Shown in pieces: positions 61,785-64,000 of a stretch of DNA of 64,000 nt (position 1 is the first letter of the stretch; the number at the start of each line of letters is the position of its first letter). The DNA comes from Rugalucina vietnamica (Eukaryota; Mollusca; Bivalvia; Lucinida; Lucinidae). The notes under the pieces are model-generated. The model searched no databases and had not been told where the DNA came from. It saw only the letters and a list, made by a program, of their open reading frames with translations. Location of the stretch: assembly GCA_964017185.1 (NCBI GenBank), contig OZ024875.1, positions 60,383,043-60,447,042 of the forward strand, read 5' to 3'. The translations under genes were made by a program, and so were the position numbers.

Positions 61785-64000
61785 TCGACTGCACGAAGTG
61801 CATAGAGCTATTGCAGTCACCCCGGTCGTCCACGTTCCCGTTCCCGTGCGCGTCACACTTGCGTTAAAGTTTTTAGCTCACCTGAGCCGTCAGGCTCACA
61901 AGGTGAGCTTATAGTGTACCCATGCTCCGTCGTCCGTCCGTCCGTCGTCCGTCCGTCCGTCGTCCACCATTTTCAAAGATCTTCTTCTCTGAAACAGCTT
62001 GGCCAATCAAAGCCAAATTTTACATGAAGCATCTATGGGAAGGGGGAACCAATGTGTATATAAATAATCCAGGTCACATGACCAAGATGGCCGCCATGCC
62101 CATATATGGTAAAAACCCTTCAAAAATCTTCTTCTCCGGAACCACTGGACCGATTTCAACCAAACTTGGCATGAAGCATCGATGACTCAAGTACTACAAT
62201 GTGTATATAAATCATGACCTTGCAGTGACCTTGACCTATTTTACGGCAAGGTCAACATAGGTCGCCTTTGCATTTGAATGGGAAAAATTGTTAAATTGTC
62301 ATTTAAAGGAAAAATCTTGCAGAAAATGAGCAGTAGGACTGAATATTAATGATTCTGAAAAAAATTGGGCACCAGGGGCTCATCCGCCCCCACCCCGGGG
62401 CAATATACATGTATATTATCATAATATTCAAAGATCTTCTCTGAAACCGCTTGGCCAATCAAAGCCAAATTTTACATGAAGCATCTATGGGAAGGGGGAA
62501 CCAATGTATATATAAATAATCCAGGTCACATGACCAAGATGGCCGCCATGCCCATATATGGTAAAAACCCTTCAAAAATCTTCTTCTCCAGAACCGGTGG
62601 ACCGATTTCAAGGAAACCTGGCATGAAGCATTAATGGCTCAAGCACTACAATGTGTATATAAGTCATGACCCTGTGATGACCTTGACCTATTTTACGGCA
62701 AGGTCAACATAGGTCGCCAATGCATTTGAATGGGGAAAACTTTTAAAATGTCATTTGAAGTGAAAGTCTTGCAGGAAATGGACAGTAGGACTGAATATTA
62801 ATGATTCTGAAAAAAATTGGACCCCAGGGGCTCATGTGCCCCCACCCCGGGGCAATATACATGTATATCTCCATAATATTCAAACGTCTTCTCCTCTGAA
62901 ACCACTTGGCCAATCAAAGCCAAATTTTATGTGAAGCATCAATAGGAAGGGGTAACAAACATGTATATTAAAAATCCAGGTCACATGACCAAGATGGCCG
63001 CCATGCCCATATATGGTAAAAATTCTTCAAAAATCTTCTTCTCCAGAACCGGTGGACCGATTTCAACAAAACTTGGCATGAAGCATTGATGGCTCAAGCG
63101 CTACAATGTGTGTATAAATCATGACCCTGTGATGACCTTGACCTATTTTACGGCAAGGTCAACATAGGTCACCAATGCATTTGAATGGGGAAAACTTTTA
63201 AAATGTAATTTAAAGTGAAAGTCTTGCAGGAAATGAGAAGTAGGACTGAATATTAATGATTCTGAAAAAAATTGGACCCCAGGGGCTCATGTGCCCCCAC
63301 CCTGCGGCAATATACATGTATATCTCCATAATATTCAAACGTCTTCTCCTCTGAAACCGCTTGGCCAAACAAAGCCAAATTTTATGTGAAGCATCTATAG
63401 AATGGGGGAATCAATGTGTATATAAATAATTTAGGTCACATGACAAAGATGGCCGCCATGCCCATATATGGTAAAAACCCATCAAAAATCTTCTTCTCTG
63501 AAACCAATAGACTGATTTCAAGGAAACTTGGCGTGAAGCATCGATGGCTCAAGTACTTTAATGTATATATAAATCATGACCCTGTGATGACCTTGACCAA
63601 GTTTATGGCAAGGTCATCATGGGTTGCCCATGCATTTGAATTGGGCAAACTGTTAAAATGTCATTTGAAGGGAAATTGGCAAATGGACAGAATATTGAAG
63701 ATTCAGAAAAAAGAAAATGGCCTAAGGGCTTCATCTGCCCCTTCACTGGAATTAAATATTACCATAATATTCATACATGTTTATTGACCAGTATATGCAG
63801 CAGATCTCAGGTGAGCGTTAACAGGACCATTGGTCCTCTGGTCTAGAAGTCCATATCTTGACAACCACTCATCAGAAAGCATTAATACTTGGACCATAGA
63901 TGCCCTGTAGGGTTAGCTTTCATTCCATGGCATTGGGCCCCTGGGTCCAGGCCAGGGGGTGGGGCTGGAGGTTAAAATCTAGAACACCTTCAAAAATGGC
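61785..64000 (+). mobile_element. AGCTCGACTG element, interrupted, runs off the window
   Basis: TTTTTAGCTCGACTGCACGAAGTGCATAGAGCTATTGCAGTCACC starts a second lophotrochozoan-type repeat (about 61782). It is cut at 61869 by GTGAGC element 3 and seems to resume at 63843 (AGAAGTCCATATCTTGACAA). Confidence 0.5.
61870..63842 (+). mobile_element. GTGAGC element 3, 2.0 kb, four 455-bp units
   Basis: TTTTTAGCTCACCTGAGC to ACCATTGGTCCTCTGGT. Units begin near 61981, 62436, 62888 and 63343, matching element 2 closely unit by unit, with one more unit. Confidence 0.85.

Noticed and set aside
60227-64000. Final copine exon within the window
   Set aside because: No segment encoding the expected RDIVQFVPFR-like block with splice sites was found; the sequence is almost wholly occupied by repeats.

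Overview
The window is animal nuclear DNA: AT-rich, with intron-split genes, GT-AG splice sites and a very dense load of transposable elements. The repeat content points to a marine lophotrochozoan, most likely a bivalve mollusc. The pointers are TTTTTAGCTCACCTGAGC-type elements, foldback MITEs with GGAAAACCAACA ends, tRNA-headed SINEs and CR1/L2/Jockey-like LINE ends. This is inference from repeat style; the species cannot be fixed from the sequence alone.

Three host genes are supported, all on the + strand. (1) Rab7, four coding exons between 9257 and 11893, complete at 205 aa. (2) A 335-aa adaptor-like protein, three coding exons between 19930 and 22657, with an SH2 domain, a proline-rich linker and a C-terminal WW-like domain. 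I know no standard family with that pairing. (3) A copine closest to the CPNE5/8/9 group, 17 coding exons from 34050 to 59266 (about 470 residues). Its last exon(s) lie beyond the right edge.

Layout. 1-4480: repeat-rich flank with a 316-bp tandem repeat and one copy of a 1.6-kb inverted-repeat transposon. 4490-9230: DNA-transposon debris. 9231-12190: Rab7. 12.2-18.3 kb: MITEs and SINE heads. 18.3-23.2 kb: SH2-WW gene with a possible NRF1/ETS promoter near 18.4 kb. 23.2-29.6 kb: MITEs, a LINE end, a near-perfect 73-bp palindrome and a tandem SINE pair. 29.6-33.6 kb: a 5'-truncated LINE split by two DNA transposons, one of which carries a third insertion, abutting a second LINE tail. 33.6-34.0 kb: minisatellite and microsatellites. 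34.0 kb to the end: copine, its introns filled by a 4.4-kb diverged giant palindrome, a 2-kb transposon with an unknown 147-codon open exon, a 953-bp TTAA element, a 3.2-kb TIR element and two GTGAGC elements with internal tandem arrays. Beyond the last visible exon lie a CpG-dense GATCGTACG element and a third GTGAGC element.

Rab7 acts in late endosome and lysosome traffic, copine in calcium-dependent membrane binding, and the SH2-WW protein is probably a phosphotyrosine adaptor. Nothing indicates that the three are co-regulated. The most striking non-gene signal is that small foldback MITEs repeatedly sit within tens of bases of splice sites in all three genes. One inverted pair brackets copine exon 7 almost exactly. 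No LTR retroelement, Polinton or other virus-like element was recognised.
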